Shown one piece after another: positions 52,033 through 61,051 of a stretch of 64,000 bases of DNA. This DNA comes from Actinomycetes bacterium (GTDB taxonomy: Bacteria; Actinomycetota; Acidimicrobiia; Acidimicrobiales; Palsa-688): the NCBI GenBank assembly GCA_021787035.1, contig JAJYMM010000248.1, positions 1 through 64,000 of the forward strand. The letters run 5' to 3'. The notes beneath the pieces are model-generated. The model saw only the letters and a list, made by a program, of their open reading frames with translations, searched no databases and had not been told where the DNA came from. The stretch's first letter is position 1, and every line of letters starts with the position of its first letter. Both the position numbers and the translations under genes were made by a program.

Positions 52033-52840
52033 GCTCCCCCCTTCGCGCCTCGGCGAGTGGGAACAACCCGAGCGTTTCCTGGCCGGCTCGGACCGGCCTC
52101 GTGCACTGCCGCCGGCTCTTCGTGGCCGGCTCGAAGACGCGCTCCTCTCCGTTCCGGCCAAGGCTGCGACGAGCGGCCCGGTCACCGGTCCCCCTACGGG
52201 CCTTCCAGCGGCCCTGCCTACTTCGACCCGCACCAGACTGGAGAACCAGCTGCTCGGCCGGTCCCGACGGCGCAAGTGGCAAGCACTGGCAGCCCTGGGT
52301 ACCGCCGCAGCTGCCGTGGCCGCCCTTATAGCGCTCGTGGCCCCTAGTGGGCCAAGGCGCCAGCCCGTGGCCGCCCATTCGGGCCCCGCCTTCGCCGCCC
52401 CCCTGGCACACCCCTCCGCCAACAGCTTCGCGTCGGCCGGTGCGGCCAGCCGGAAGCCCGCGGCGCGCCGGAGCGGGTCGCCAGCGTCGGGAGCACCTCT
52501 CGCTCAGCTCACGAAAAGCGCCTTACCGGCCATATCGTCGCTCAGCCCAGCAAGCGGCCCCTCCGCCGGGGGCAACTGGGTCACCCTTCGGGGGAGGGCT
52601 CTCGGCGACGTCCGCTCCGTCTACTTCGGCACGGCCAAAGCGACGACGATCCAACAGATCTCCGCTGGTGAGCTGCGTGCGGTCGCGCCGGCGCACGCGC
52701 CTGGTGCCGTGCCCGTCTCCGTGGTGTCCCCGGCCGGGAGGAGCCCTGCCGGTATAGGCGACCGCTACACCTTCAGCGCCGCAGCTAAAGCCAGGGGTGC
52801 CGGTGCGGCGCGTACGGGCAGCGCAAGCACTACTCGCTGA
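52019..52840 (+). CDS. Membrane-anchored TIG/IPT-domain protein coupled to the sigma factor
   Basis: A 273-residue protein starting at GTG 52019 within the sigma factor gene. A ~85-residue cytoplasmic part precedes one membrane helix (WQALAALGTAAAAVAALIAL). Outside are an Ala/Ser/Pro-rich linker and one IPT/TIG domain (~190-255) with PAISSLSPASGPSAGGNWVT and GRALGDVRSVYFGTAKATTI. The layout (inside head, one helix, outside sensor) is that of an anti-sigma factor, but the inside part lacks a zinc-binding HxxxCxxC motif. An anti-sigma role is therefore inferred from position only. Confidence 0.6.
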   Translation: MKVPELPPSRLGEWEQPERFLAGSDRPRALPPALRGRLEDALLSVPAKAATSGPVTGPPTGLPAALPTSTRTRLENQLLGRSRRRKWQALAALGTAAAAVAALIALVAPSGPRRQPVAAHSGPAFAAPLAHPSANSFASAGAASRKPAARRSGSPASGAPLAQLTKSALPAISSLSPASGPSAGGNWVTLRGRALGDVRSVYFGTAKATTIQQISAGELRAVAPAHAPGAVPVSVVSPAGRSPAGIGDRYTFSAAAKARGAGAARTGSASTTR

Positions 52841-53876
52841 CCTGGAGCACGACCTTCACGTCGTCGGGCTGGCGCTGGTAGGCCTCTTGCCAGGAGCTGA
52901 GCGGCACGCGGCGAGATATGAGCCGTCCGAGCCAGGCGGGGTCGGCCTTCGCGAGTGCCTGTGCGCCCGCCTGGTAGTGCGCGCGGTTGGCGTTGACCGA
53001 GCCGAACACGACGTCGTTCTCGAGCACCATGTGCCTGTTGAGCTCGCCCGCGTCGATGCCGAGCGAGCGCCCCTTGGACGACACACCTGTCAGGCAGAGG
53101 ACACCGTTGGGGGCCATCATGTCCATCGCGTCGAAGACGAGCTGGCCGACGCCGGTGCACTCGAGGACTATGTCGGGCGTGACGCCCGAGGAAGCGAGCT
53201 GGCCGTGGTGGTAGGTGGCACCCAAAGCAGCAACGAGCTCTGGCTTGATGCCAGAAGAGACCTGGTCGAGCACGTGTACATCGAGGTCCTTTTGCCGCCC
53301 GAGGAGCGCCGCGAGCAGGCCGATCGGGCCGGCGCCGGTGACCAGGACGACACGAGGTTGCCACATGGCACGGTTGCCGATGCGTTCGATGTGGTCCCAG
53401 GCCTTGGCGACGACGGTGGTGGGCTCGAGCAGCACGCCGAGGTCACCGAGAGAGGGGTCGACCTTGACGAGGAAGTCAGGGGTAATCCGGTACCGCTCCC
53501 GGGCGTAGCCGTGGTGCGCCTTGATGCCCCACTCGGTGTACTCCCCATTGCGGCACATGTCCCACTGGCCCGCGGCGCAGTTGGCGCAGGGCACTGGGTC
53601 GGGCCTGCGGACGATGCCCACCACCAGGTCTCCGGGCGAGAAGCCCGAGCGCGCCGGAGCTTCCAGCACCTCGCCAAGGGACTCGTGGCCGAGCGCGAGC
53701 CGTTCCTCGCCCGGAGGGGCCCAGCCGTACTCGCCCGCGATGATCTCTTCGTCGGTGCCGCAAACCCCGATGGCCCTGGTCTTCACGATGACCGGCCCGT
53801 CCTCCTCGGGTGGCTCGGGGAGCTCGGTGAGCTCGGCGGAATTGGCTTTCAATGGAACGACGGTGACCGCGCGCAT
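52830..53876 (-). CDS. Glucose 1-dehydrogenase-like zinc oxidoreductase
   Basis: A 348-residue medium-chain dehydrogenase. ATG 53876 is chosen; the frame runs on to 54167 through the yqgE region without conservation. The zinc site is GVCGTDEEIIAGEYGWAPPG and LALGHESLGEV; the structural cysteines PCANCAAGQWDMCRNGEYTE; the cofactor loop VLVTGAGPIGLLAALLG. HHGYARERYRITPDFLVKVD and the C-terminal half resemble archaeal-type glucose dehydrogenases, which oxidise aldoses to lactones with NAD(P). It overlaps the TIG gene's 3' end by 11 bases. Confidence 0.87.
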   Translation of the reverse strand: MRAVTVVPLKANSAELTELPEPPEEDGPVIVKTRAIGVCGTDEEIIAGEYGWAPPGEERLALGHESLGEVLEAPARSGFSPGDLVVGIVRRPDPVPCANCAAGQWDMCRNGEYTEWGIKAHHGYARERYRITPDFLVKVDPSLGDLGVLLEPTTVVAKAWDHIERIGNRAMWQPRVVLVTGAGPIGLLAALLGRQKDLDVHVLDQVSSGIKPELVAALGATYHHGQLASSGVTPDIVLECTGVGQLVFDAMDMMAPNGVLCLTGVSSKGRSLGIDAGELNRHMVLENDVVFGSVNANRAHYQAGAQALAKADPAWLGRLISRRVPLSSWQEAYQRQPDDVKVVLQVSE

Positions 53877-53931
53877 GGTAAGCACCGTATACCGCGCATG
53901 GTTAAGCGCGCGTACGAGCGATGATGGGGGG

Positions 53932-54498
53932 GTGAGCGACGTGCTCGGCCTCTCACAAGGCAGGTTGCTGGTGGCCACTCCGCACCTGGCCGACCCGAAT
54001 TTCTCGCGGACCGTGGTCCTCTTGCTCGCCCATGGCGACCAGGGCGCCCTCGGCCTCGTGCTCAACCGCCCTACATCTACGTCCTTGTCCTCACCGCTCC
54101 CCCAATGGGAGGGCCTCGCGTCCGGCCCAGGGGTTGTCTTCGTCGGCGGCCCAGTGACCGGAGGCACGATATGCCTGGCCAGGGTCCGCTCCGAGATCGC
54201 GGTGCCCGACGACGCTTACCTCCCGCTCCAAGGGCGGCTCGGCACGATCGACCTCGAGGCAGACCCCTCCTTCGTAGCGCCCTGGGTGGAAGAGCTGCGG
54301 GTCTTCGCTGGCTACGCCGGATGGGGCGCGGGCCAGCTGGAAGGGGAGGTGGACGAAGGAGCGTGGTGGGTGCTCGACGCGCTCCCCGACGATGCCTTCA
54401 GCGACCAACCTGACGGGCTTTGGAAACGTGTGCTCAGGCGCCAGGGGGGAAAGCTTGCGCTGTCTTCCTACCTTCCAGCGGATCCCTCGCTCAACTGA
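53932..54498 (+). CDS. YqgE/AlgH-family (UPF0301) protein
   Basis: A 188-residue protein. The frame opens at 53521, but family sequence starts at GTG 53932 with a run of seven Gs just upstream: GRLLVATPHLADPNFSRTVV, then LLLAHGDQGALGLVLNRPTS. Later marks are VFVGGPVTGGTICLARV and ELRVFAGYAGWGAGQLEGEV. The family is widespread and conserved but its biochemical role is unclear (a transcription role was proposed for AlgH). It is divergent from the dehydrogenase gene with only 55 bases between starts. Confidence 0.9.
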   Translation: MSDVLGLSQGRLLVATPHLADPNFSRTVVLLLAHGDQGALGLVLNRPTSTSLSSPLPQWEGLASGPGVVFVGGPVTGGTICLARVRSEIAVPDDAYLPLQGRLGTIDLEADPSFVAPWVEELRVFAGYAGWGAGQLEGEVDEGAWWVLDALPDDAFSDQPDGLWKRVLRRQGGKLALSSYLPADPSLN

Positions 54499-54535
54499 GG
54501 TTCGAGACGAGCGGCCGCCGGCAACTCCATCGCAG

Positions 54536-56572
54536 CTACTCCTTCGAGCCCTTGGCCCGGGAGCGGATGCGCCCGCGGTCGGCCTGGGCGAGGACAGTCT
54601 TTCGAAGTCGCACCGACGCCGGGGTGACCTCTGCACATTCGTCCTCACGGATCCATTCGAGTGCCTGCTCGAGGGAGAGGACTCGCGCGGGCGTCAGGCG
54701 CACCAACTCCTCCGCCGTGGACGAACGCATGTTGGTGAGCTTCTTCTCTTTGGTCGGGTTGACGTCCATGTCGTCGGGGCGAGAGTTTTCCCCGATCACC
54801 ATGCCTTCGTAGACCTCCGTCCCTGGACCGACGAAGAGGCTGCCCCGCTGCTGGAGGTTGAGAAGGGCGTACGCGGACGCGCGGCCACGGCGGTCAGCGA
54901 TCAAGGAGCCGGCCTGGCGCGTGCGGATCTCGCCGGCCCATGGCTCCCAACCGTCTAGGACGTGGTGGAGCTGCGCCGTCCCCCTCGTCTCGGTGAGGAG
55001 CGACGAGCGCAGGCCGATCAGGCCTCGGGCGGGCACCAGCCACTCCGTGCGCACCCATCCGGCGCCCTGGCCAGCCTCCCCGTGGGCACGCCCACCCGAG
55101 ACGCCAGGAGACCCGCCGGCGACCAGTGCCGCCCCGGCATCTTCCCCGGCATCTTCTCGGGCATCTTCTGCGGCATCTTCTCCGGCGTCAGAGGCCCCCC
55201 CGCTCGCCCCTGTGCTGCCCGACCCCGTACCTCCCGAGCCCGTACCACCCCGAGCGGCAGTCCCGTGCTCGACGTGGACCATCCGCCCCTTGCGCGCGGC
55301 AAGCAACTGGGTGATCGTCCCCAGGTGCTCCTCGGGCACCTCAAGGCTTGCCCGCTCGACCGGCTCGTAGAGCTTTCCGTCGATCTCCCTCGTCAGGACC
55401 TGGGGCTTGCCGACCGTCAGCTCGAAGCCCTCCCGACGCATGAGCTCGACGAGAATTGCGAGTGCCAGCTCTCCGCGTCCCTGCACCTCCCAGGTGTCTG
55501 GGCGTGCAGTCGGGAGGACCCGGACCGAGACGTTGCCGACCAGTTCAGCGTCGAGGCGGCCTTTCACCAACCGGGCCGTGAGCTTGTTGCCCTCTTGGCC
55601 CGAGAGCGGCGAGGTGTTGACCCCGAGCGTCATCGATATAGCCGGCTCGTCGACCTTGACTCCGGCGAGCGGCCGCGGGTCCGAGACGTCAGCCAAGGTG
55701 TCGCCGATCATCACGTCGGCAATGCCGGCAATGGCGACTATGTCGCCCGGGCCGGCACCCTCCGGGCTGGCGTCTACCCTGTGCAGGCCCTCGGTCATAT
55801 ATAGTTCGGCGACCCTCGCGATGGCGCTCTCGCCGCCGGCGCTTGTCCGCAGCCAGGCGATAGTGTCCCCCTTGCGGACCCACCCCTGCTGGATACGGCA
55901 GATCGCCAGCCGGCCGACATAGGGCGAGGCATCGAGGTTGGCGACGAGCGCCTGGAACGGGTGGCCCTCTTCATAGGCCGGAGCCGGGACGTGGGCGAGA
56001 AGCAGCTCGAAAAGGACTTTGAGGCCCGGGGCGTCGGGGACCTCCTCTGGAGAACTGGCTGCAAGGCCACGGCGAGCATCGCAGTAACAGACGGGGAAGT
56101 CGATCTGGTCGTCGTCCGCCCCGAGGTCGATGAACAGCTCGTAGACCGCGTCGAGCACCTCTTTTGGCCGGGCGTCGCTCCTGTCGATCTTGTTCAGCGC
56201 CACGACGACCGGCAGCCGGCGCTCGAGCGACTTGCGCAGCACGAAGCGGGTCTGGGGGAGTGGGCCTTCGGCCGCATCGACCAGCAGCAGGACCCCATCC
56301 ACCATGGTGAGCGCACGCTCCACCTCTCCGCCGAAGTCCGCGTGCCCGGGCGTGTCGACGATGTTGACCGTCACGTCCCCGTAGGGGACTGCTGTGTTCT
56401 TCGCCAGGATCGTGATGCCCTTTTCCCGCTCGAGGTCCATCGAGTCGAGGACGCGATCACCACTGGCGCCGAGCTCGCCCGATTGGCGGAGCATGGCGTC
56501 GACAAGGGTCGTCTTGCCGTGGTCAACATGGGCGACTATTGCGAGGTTTCGTATTCCGGCGCGCTTCATCAT
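54536..56572 (-). CDS. typA: Ribosome-associated GTPase TypA/BipA with an acidic low-complexity insertion
   Basis: A 678-residue translational GTPase. G1 [10 protein letters not shown]3 DTPGHADF, G4 [11 protein letters not shown]; then EF-Tu-like domain 2, EF-G-like domain III and the TypA C-terminal domain ([20 protein letters not shown], then [20 protein letters not shown]). The usual length is about 610. The excess is a ~65-residue Gly/Ser/Asp/Glu/Ala insertion at ~441-506, right after [16 protein letters not shown]. The encoding DNA (55060-55250) is repetitive. TypA helps late ribosome assembly and stress growth. Confidence 0.92.
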   Translation of the reverse strand: MMKRAGIRNLAIVAHVDHGKTTLVDAMLRQSGELGASGDRVLDSMDLEREKGITILAKNTAVPYGDVTVNIVDTPGHADFGGEVERALTMVDGVLLLVDAAEGPLPQTRFVLRKSLERRLPVVVALNKIDRSDARPKEVLDAVYELFIDLGADDDQIDFPVCYCDARRGLAASSPEEVPDAPGLKVLFELLLAHVPAPAYEEGHPFQALVANLDASPYVGRLAICRIQQGWVRKGDTIAWLRTSAGGESAIARVAELYMTEGLHRVDASPEGAGPGDIVAIAGIADVMIGDTLADVSDPRPLAGVKVDEPAISMTLGVNTSPLSGQEGNKLTARLVKGRLDAELVGNVSVRVLPTARPDTWEVQGRGELALAILVELMRREGFELTVGKPQVLTREIDGKLYEPVERASLEVPEEHLGTITQLLAARKGRMVHVEHGTAARGGTGSGGTGSGSTGASGGASDAGEDAAEDAREDAGEDAGAALVAGGSPGVSGGRAHGEAGQGAGWVRTEWLVPARGLIGLRSSLLTETRGTAQLHHVLDGWEPWAGEIRTRQAGSLIADRRGRASAYALLNLQQRGSLFVGPGTEVYEGMVIGENSRPDDMDVNPTKEKKLTNMRSSTAEELVRLTPARVLSLEQALEWIREDECAEVTPASVRLRKTVLAQADRGRIRSRAKGSKE

Positions 56573-56617
56573 GAGGTTGGTTGCTTGGGAGCAAACAACA
56601 GGCTACCCGGTAACTGC

Positions 56618-58252
56618 TTAGTGGCGCTCGGAGCGCCGGCGGTGGTCTTCCATGCGCCGGCGTATCAGGTCGCGTCGCGCCATCAGGTCGCGGTAGGTGA
56701 GGCTGTCGACATCCTCTGTCACCCCGACAACAGCCCGGACCGCGCCCATGTCCACTGGGTTCACGCGCGGGTCCAGGCCGATGTCGTGCGCTATGCGCTC
56801 GCCGTAGCGGCGGGTGAAATAATTAGCCACCTCGGTAACCTCCGCGAACAGGTCGATATCGGGGGCGAGCGTGGCCAGCGAGCCGTCCAGGAACAGGAGG
56901 TCCTTCACGAAAAGCATGAGGATCTTCGGGAACTTGGCGCCGTACTCGAGGAGCCGCTTGGTTAGGTCGCGGACCTCCGCCAAGAGGGCTTCGGGCGAGA
57001 GCGTGGTCGGGTCCACCACGGGCTTGTCGAAACCAAGGTCCCTATAGAGGGCGTCTATATCGGTGTCGGGCGGTACGGCGCCGAGGTCGCGGAGCGCGGC
57101 CAGCTGGAGCCGCTGGTCGTTCATCGTCCCGCCCATCAAGAGGCGCAAGAACGCAACCCTGCGCAGCTCGTCGAGCCTCCCCGTGATCCCGTAGTCGAGC
57201 AGGGCAACCGTCCCATCGGGTCGCACGAACAAGTTCCCGCCGTGCAGGTCGCCATGGAAGACCCCGAAGAGGGTCGCACCCTCGAGGAACGACACCAGCA
57301 GGGCGTGCACGACAGCCGACGTGTCGATCCCAGCCTTCTTCATGCCGTCGACATCGTCCCAGGAGAACCCCCCGAGGCGTTCCATGACGAGGAGCCGCTT
57401 GGTCACCAGTTCAGGGTGGGGGCGCGGGACCACGACCGAGCGGTGCCCGGTCTCCGCCAGCACGGCCGCTATGTCGAGCATGTTGTCCGCCTCGAGGCGG
57501 AAGTCCATCTCTTCGACGATCGTCTCTGTGAACAGCTGGACCAGAGCGGGCGGGTTGGCCAGCGACGCCACTGGTATCCGGCCGACCAAGAGCGGGGCGA
57601 GCCAGCTCATGGCGGCGATGTCGCGGCGGACCAAGGTGGCGACCTGGGGCCGCTGGACCTTGGCGACGACCTCTTCTCCGGTCTTCAGGCGCGCGGCGTG
57701 GACCTGGGCGATCGAAGCCGCGGCGAGCGGGACGGTCTCGAAACGTTCGAACACCGCCTCGAGGGGACGGCCCAGCTCCCCCTCGACAACGCTGCGCACC
57801 ACGTCGAAGGACTCAGCGGGGACCTGGTCGCGGAGGAGCTTGAACTCGTTCACTAGCTCCGGCGGGAACACGCCCTCACCGGAGGACAGGATCTGGCCGA
57901 GCTTTATGTAGGTCGGGCCGAGACGTTCGAAGGCCTTTCGGAGCCGCCGCGACAGGCCGGCGCGCGATATCTCCCTCCGGCCAAGTTTGTCGGCACGGCG
58001 CTTCTCGTTGAACCGCCACGCCGCGATCGCCCAACCTAGCCGGACGCTCGTCGCGAACACCCTCTCGCCAGGGGGGAGGCGCCTGCGATGGAGGAGCTGA
58101 GGCCCCTCCAGGGCGGTCTCTTGGCGCAAGCGCGCGACCTCTTTCCTCCAGGAGAGCTCCTTGCCAGCTAGGTCCCAGGGCGGGTCGTCGCTGAAGGCGC
58201 CCATCTCGAGGTCGGCGGGATGGCGCGGGGCCGGTGCGGGGCTCGTGGTCAT
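56618..58252 (-). CDS. ABC1/UbiB-family atypical kinase
   Basis: A 544-residue protein-kinase-like ATPase. ATG 58252 is chosen; the frame opens at 58435. It has the KxGQ motif (YIKLGQILSSGEGVFPPELV), the Ala-rich nucleotide loop PLAAASIAQVHAARLKTGEE, VVAKVQRPQV with the ATP-binding lysine, HGDLHGGNLFVRPDGTVALL (catalytic loop) and LLDYGITGRLDEL. One or two weak hydrophobic helices near the end may touch the membrane. Family members support isoprenoid-quinone synthesis or lipid export. Confidence 0.87.
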   Translation of the reverse strand: MTTSPAPAPRHPADLEMGAFSDDPPWDLAGKELSWRKEVARLRQETALEGPQLLHRRRLPPGERVFATSVRLGWAIAAWRFNEKRRADKLGRREISRAGLSRRLRKAFERLGPTYIKLGQILSSGEGVFPPELVNEFKLLRDQVPAESFDVVRSVVEGELGRPLEAVFERFETVPLAAASIAQVHAARLKTGEEVVAKVQRPQVATLVRRDIAAMSWLAPLLVGRIPVASLANPPALVQLFTETIVEEMDFRLEADNMLDIAAVLAETGHRSVVVPRPHPELVTKRLLVMERLGGFSWDDVDGMKKAGIDTSAVVHALLVSFLEGATLFGVFHGDLHGGNLFVRPDGTVALLDYGITGRLDELRRVAFLRLLMGGTMNDQRLQLAALRDLGAVPPDTDIDALYRDLGFDKPVVDPTTLSPEALLAEVRDLTKRLLEYGAKFPKILMLFVKDLLFLDGSLATLAPDIDLFAEVTEVANYFTRRYGERIAHDIGLDPRVNPVDMGAVRAVVGVTEDVDSLTYRDLMARRDLIRRRMEDHRRRSERH

Positions 58253-58376
58253 GTGGGTGGACCTGACGCTAGCGGCCCGGCGCCTCGAAGGCGGTAGCGC
58301 GCTGACTGTATGCTCCCGCGACGACGGGCCTCCACTGGTCCGAAGCGCCTTGGGTGAGTAGCCCCCGAGCGAGCCG

Positions 58377-58733
58377 TTGATCGCGCCGGGGCACTTCGCC
58401 TTCGAGATCATGTCCGCGTTACGAGCCGCCGCCAACCGGCCTGGTCACCCTTTCACAGCTGCCGACCTACGGCAGGCTCTTCAGGACGCCGAGTCCTACG
58501 AGATCGCCATCGAGGGGACCCCTTGGACGGACGTGCATCGAGCTTGGGCGCTCTCGGAGCGGTCGCTGCGTTTTGCCGACGCCATTTACGTCGCCGCGGC
58601 GGAGCGACATCAGACCTCCCTGCTCACCGCCGACAGCCGGACCGGGCGCTCGGGAGCAGTAGCACGCTGTCAGATCATCACCGTCGTCCCGGCCGAGGAG
58701 GCTCTTGGCGACGAGGCAGGCAGCCATGGCTGA
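58377..58733 (+). pseudogene. PIN-domain toxin lacking its N-terminus (VapC-like)
   Basis: The frame encodes 118 residues: HFAFEIMSALRAAANRPGHP with the second acidic residue, SLRFADAIYVAAAERHQTSL with the third, and LLTADSRTGRSG with the fourth of the PIN active site. The first strand with the first catalytic Asp (about 35-40 residues) is missing; in-frame stop TAG 58359 closes the frame upstream, and no other frame supplies it. Antitoxin not seen. Probably a dead VapC; a TTG 58377 start giving a short protein cannot be excluded. Confidence 0.55.
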
Positions 58734-58794
58734 CAACGACCAACGGCGGCCTTGCTCGCTGCCCGGTCCTCCCAAGGCGCTCTAACATCGCCCC

Positions 58795-59253
58795 ATGCTT
58801 CTCAACGTTGGCGACACCGCGCCTGGCTTTTCCCTACCTGACCAGTCCGGCAACATCGTGTCCCTCGCCGGCTTCGCGGGGCGACGGGTCCTCGTCTATT
58901 TTTACCCGAAGGCGGACACGCCGGGCTGCACAACACAGGCCTGCGGGCTCCGTGACGTGCTGGGTGAAGTGGGCAGCACGGCCATAGTCGGTATTAGCCC
59001 TGACGCACCGAAAAGCCAAGCAGCGTTCGACCAGAAGTACTCGCTTGGGTTCCCACTCCTCTCAGACGAAAAGCACTCCGTCGCCGAGGCATACGGGGTC
59101 TGGGTCGAGCGCAGTATGTACGGCCGCAAGTTCATGGGGATTGAGCGCTCGGCGTTCCTCGTCGGGCCCGAGGGCACTCTCGAACAGGTGTGGTACAAGG
59201 TGGCGCCCGCAGCAACCGCGAGCAACCTCCTTGCGGCGCTTCGCGATAGCTGA
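58795..59253 (+). CDS. bcp: Thiol peroxidase of the Bcp/PrxQ family
   Basis: A 152-residue peroxiredoxin. VGDTAPGFSLPDQSGNIVSL opens the fold. VLVYFYPKADTPGCTTQACG contains both the peroxidatic cysteine and, five residues later, the resolving one, typical of atypical two-Cys PrxQ enzymes. GISPDAPKSQAAFDQKYSLG and FPLLSDEKHSVAEAYGVWVE follow. The enzyme reduces hydroperoxides using thioredoxin-type donors in the cytoplasm. The gene has its own short unit. Confidence 0.93.
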   Translation: MLLNVGDTAPGFSLPDQSGNIVSLAGFAGRRVLVYFYPKADTPGCTTQACGLRDVLGEVGSTAIVGISPDAPKSQAAFDQKYSLGFPLLSDEKHSVAEAYGVWVERSMYGRKFMGIERSAFLVGPEGTLEQVWYKVAPAATASNLLAALRDS

Positions 59254-59415
59254 GCCGGCCTGGGGAGGGCCTAGGCACGGGTTGCCCAACCCCCACGCCC
59301 AAGCGCGCTCGGCAACCAGCCCCGCCACCTGAGCTGGGACCGCAGAGGTTAGCCGGCTATCCAATGTGGGTATAAACGCCACTGGTGCTTAGGAGGTAAG
59401 TGATTGGAGGTAAGA

Positions 59416-59886
59416 ATGAGTACCAAGTTCATTACGAACCTTGCTACAGCCCTGTTTGGTGGTTTCATTGTGGTGGCAAGCCTCACCTTTACCCACACGA
59501 CGGCCGCTTGGGTGGCATTCGCCTTTGCTATCGCCATCGCGGCCCTGACCCTCGGAGTGCAACTTGACGGGGCACGTGGCTGGGAGCAGAGGGTGATGGA
59601 CGGCGCCATAATGTTGATCAGCGCGGCGATGATAGTGGTTAGCCTCGTTTTCGCCGGCCTGACCCTGCAATGGCTAGTGTTCGCCCTTGCCCTTGGCTGG
59701 ATCGCCACCTCGGTGAGCGGACTTGCCCTCCACGAGGTCGGTGCCTGGCGTTCGGAGCACGGCTTGGCCGAGCTTCGCCCCTTCGTGCGAGCCCATAGGC
59801 CGCTGCGTTCCACCCAGCCGGCCACTGGCCAGCCGGCCACCGGCCAGGCAGCGCCTGGACAGGCGGTGGGTTCGCGGGTCGCTTGA
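59416..59886 (+). CDS. Small four-helix membrane protein of unknown function
   Basis: A 156-residue protein. ATG 59416 follows GGAGG by 5 bases, and a second AGGAGG lies at 59392-59397. Four hydrophobic stretches are visible: ATALFGGFIVVASLTF, WVAFAFAIAIAALTLGV, GAIMLISAAMIVVSLVF and WLVFALALGWIATSVSGLAL. They are followed by a hydrophilic tail with Pro/Ala/Gly/Gln repeats (ATGQPATGQAAPGQ). I recognise no family. An intrinsic terminator follows, so it is a single-gene transcript. Confidence 0.7.
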   Translation: MSTKFITNLATALFGGFIVVASLTFTHTTAAWVAFAFAIAIAALTLGVQLDGARGWEQRVMDGAIMLISAAMIVVSLVFAGLTLQWLVFALALGWIATSVSGLALHEVGAWRSEHGLAELRPFVRAHRPLRSTQPATGQPATGQAAPGQAVGSRVA

Positions 59887-59922
59887 CCACCACCGCGTTA
59901 ACCACACGCGAGCTCGAGCGAG

Positions 59923-59953
59923 GAGCCGGGGCGCTTGTCCCCGGCTCTTTTTT
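59923..59953 (+). terminator. Rho-independent terminator
   Basis: GAGCCGGGG (59923-59931) and CCCCGGCTC (59939-59947) form a perfect 9-bp stem with a 7-base loop, followed by six Ts (59948-59953). It ends the small membrane protein gene and is the clearest intrinsic terminator in the window. Confidence 0.92.
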
Positions 59954-60003
59954 GTGTTTGCGCAGGTGCCGTTCCCGAGCGCGACGGGCATAGCGTTGCG
60001 GCC

Positions 60004-60972
60004 ATGAAGGCAGCTTTGTACAGAGAGCTCGGGGCCGCGAAAGATGTGTTGCGGGTAGAGGAGCTCGACAGACCGAGCCCCGGCCCCGGCGAGGTGCTCG
60101 TCAGGGTGCACGCTTCGGGCGTCAACCCGACGGACTGGAAGGCACGCTCGGGCGCCACACCAATGCAGGTCGACAGCTTCCAGATCCCCCACCATGACGG
60201 TGCCGGGGTGATCGAGGGCGTCGGGCCCGGTGTGAGCGAGGCACGGGTGGGCGAGCGCGTTTGGGTATGGTACGCGGCCGCGGGCCGGCGGTGGGGTACC
60301 GCCGCCGAGTGGACGGTCGTCCCGTCGCGCCAAGCGGTCACCCTTCCCCCTGGGGCATCCTTCGAGCTGGGCGCCTCGATCGGAGTGCCCGCCATGACGG
60401 CGCACCGCTGCCTGTTCGCAGACGGGCCTGTCTCGGGCAAGACGGTCTTGGTTGCTGGCGGCGCCGGTGCAGTCGGCCACTACGCGATCGAGCTGGCAAA
60501 GCGCGCGGGGGCACGGGTGGTCGCCACCGTGAGCGGCCCGCAAAAGGCCGAGCTAGCGGCCAAGGCCGGCGCTGACCTCGTCTTGAACTACCACGATCAA
60601 GATACGGTCGATCGCCTGAAGGCGTTTGCCCCGGTCGTCGACAGGGTCGTCGAGGTCGCTCTCGGCGCCAACCTGGCCCTCGACCTAGCGGTGTCAGGGC
60701 CCTCGACGGTCGTCGTCACCTACGCGGCCGATGGGGACGACCCCGTGCTCCCGGTGCGCGACTGCATGACGGCTAACGTGACACTTCGCTTCGTCCTGCT
60801 CTACCGGGTCCCGGCGCCCGCGCTCGACCAGGCGGTCACTGACATCTCGGCTGCTCTTTCTGACGGCGCGCTGAGCGAGCTCCCAGTCCAGCGCTTCGCG
60901 CTCGACGAGGTGGCCGCCGCGCACGAAGCAGTCCAAGCGGGCGCCCTCGGCAAAGTCATCGTCACCCCGTAG
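60004..60972 (+). CDS. NADPH:quinone oxidoreductase (zinc-less MDR family)
   Basis: A 322-residue medium-chain reductase without zinc ligands. ATG 60004 is chosen as conserved sequence begins there: MKAALYRELGAAKDVLRVEE. HASGVNPTDWKARSGATPM, the NADPH loop VLVAGGAGAVGHYAIELAKR and the C-terminal RFALDEVAAAHEAVQAGALG, then KVIVTP, are typical of QOR/zeta-crystallin. It reduces quinones or activated alkenes. There is no clear ribosome site, so it may be translated from a short or leaderless mRNA. Confidence 0.88.
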   Translation: MKAALYRELGAAKDVLRVEELDRPSPGPGEVLVRVHASGVNPTDWKARSGATPMQVDSFQIPHHDGAGVIEGVGPGVSEARVGERVWVWYAAAGRRWGTAAEWTVVPSRQAVTLPPGASFELGASIGVPAMTAHRCLFADGPVSGKTVLVAGGAGAVGHYAIELAKRAGARVVATVSGPQKAELAAKAGADLVLNYHDQDTVDRLKAFAPVVDRVVEVALGANLALDLAVSGPSTVVVTYAADGDDPVLPVRDCMTANVTLRFVLLYRVPAPALDQAVTDISAALSDGALSELPVQRFALDEVAAAHEAVQAGALGKVIVTP

Positions 60973-61051
60973 CGAGGGTAGCTTCCGGCCGCCGCCGTAA
61001 CCCCGGGCATCCCTTCTCGCTGGCTGCCGGTGGCAGGGCCGCCGCTAGCCG

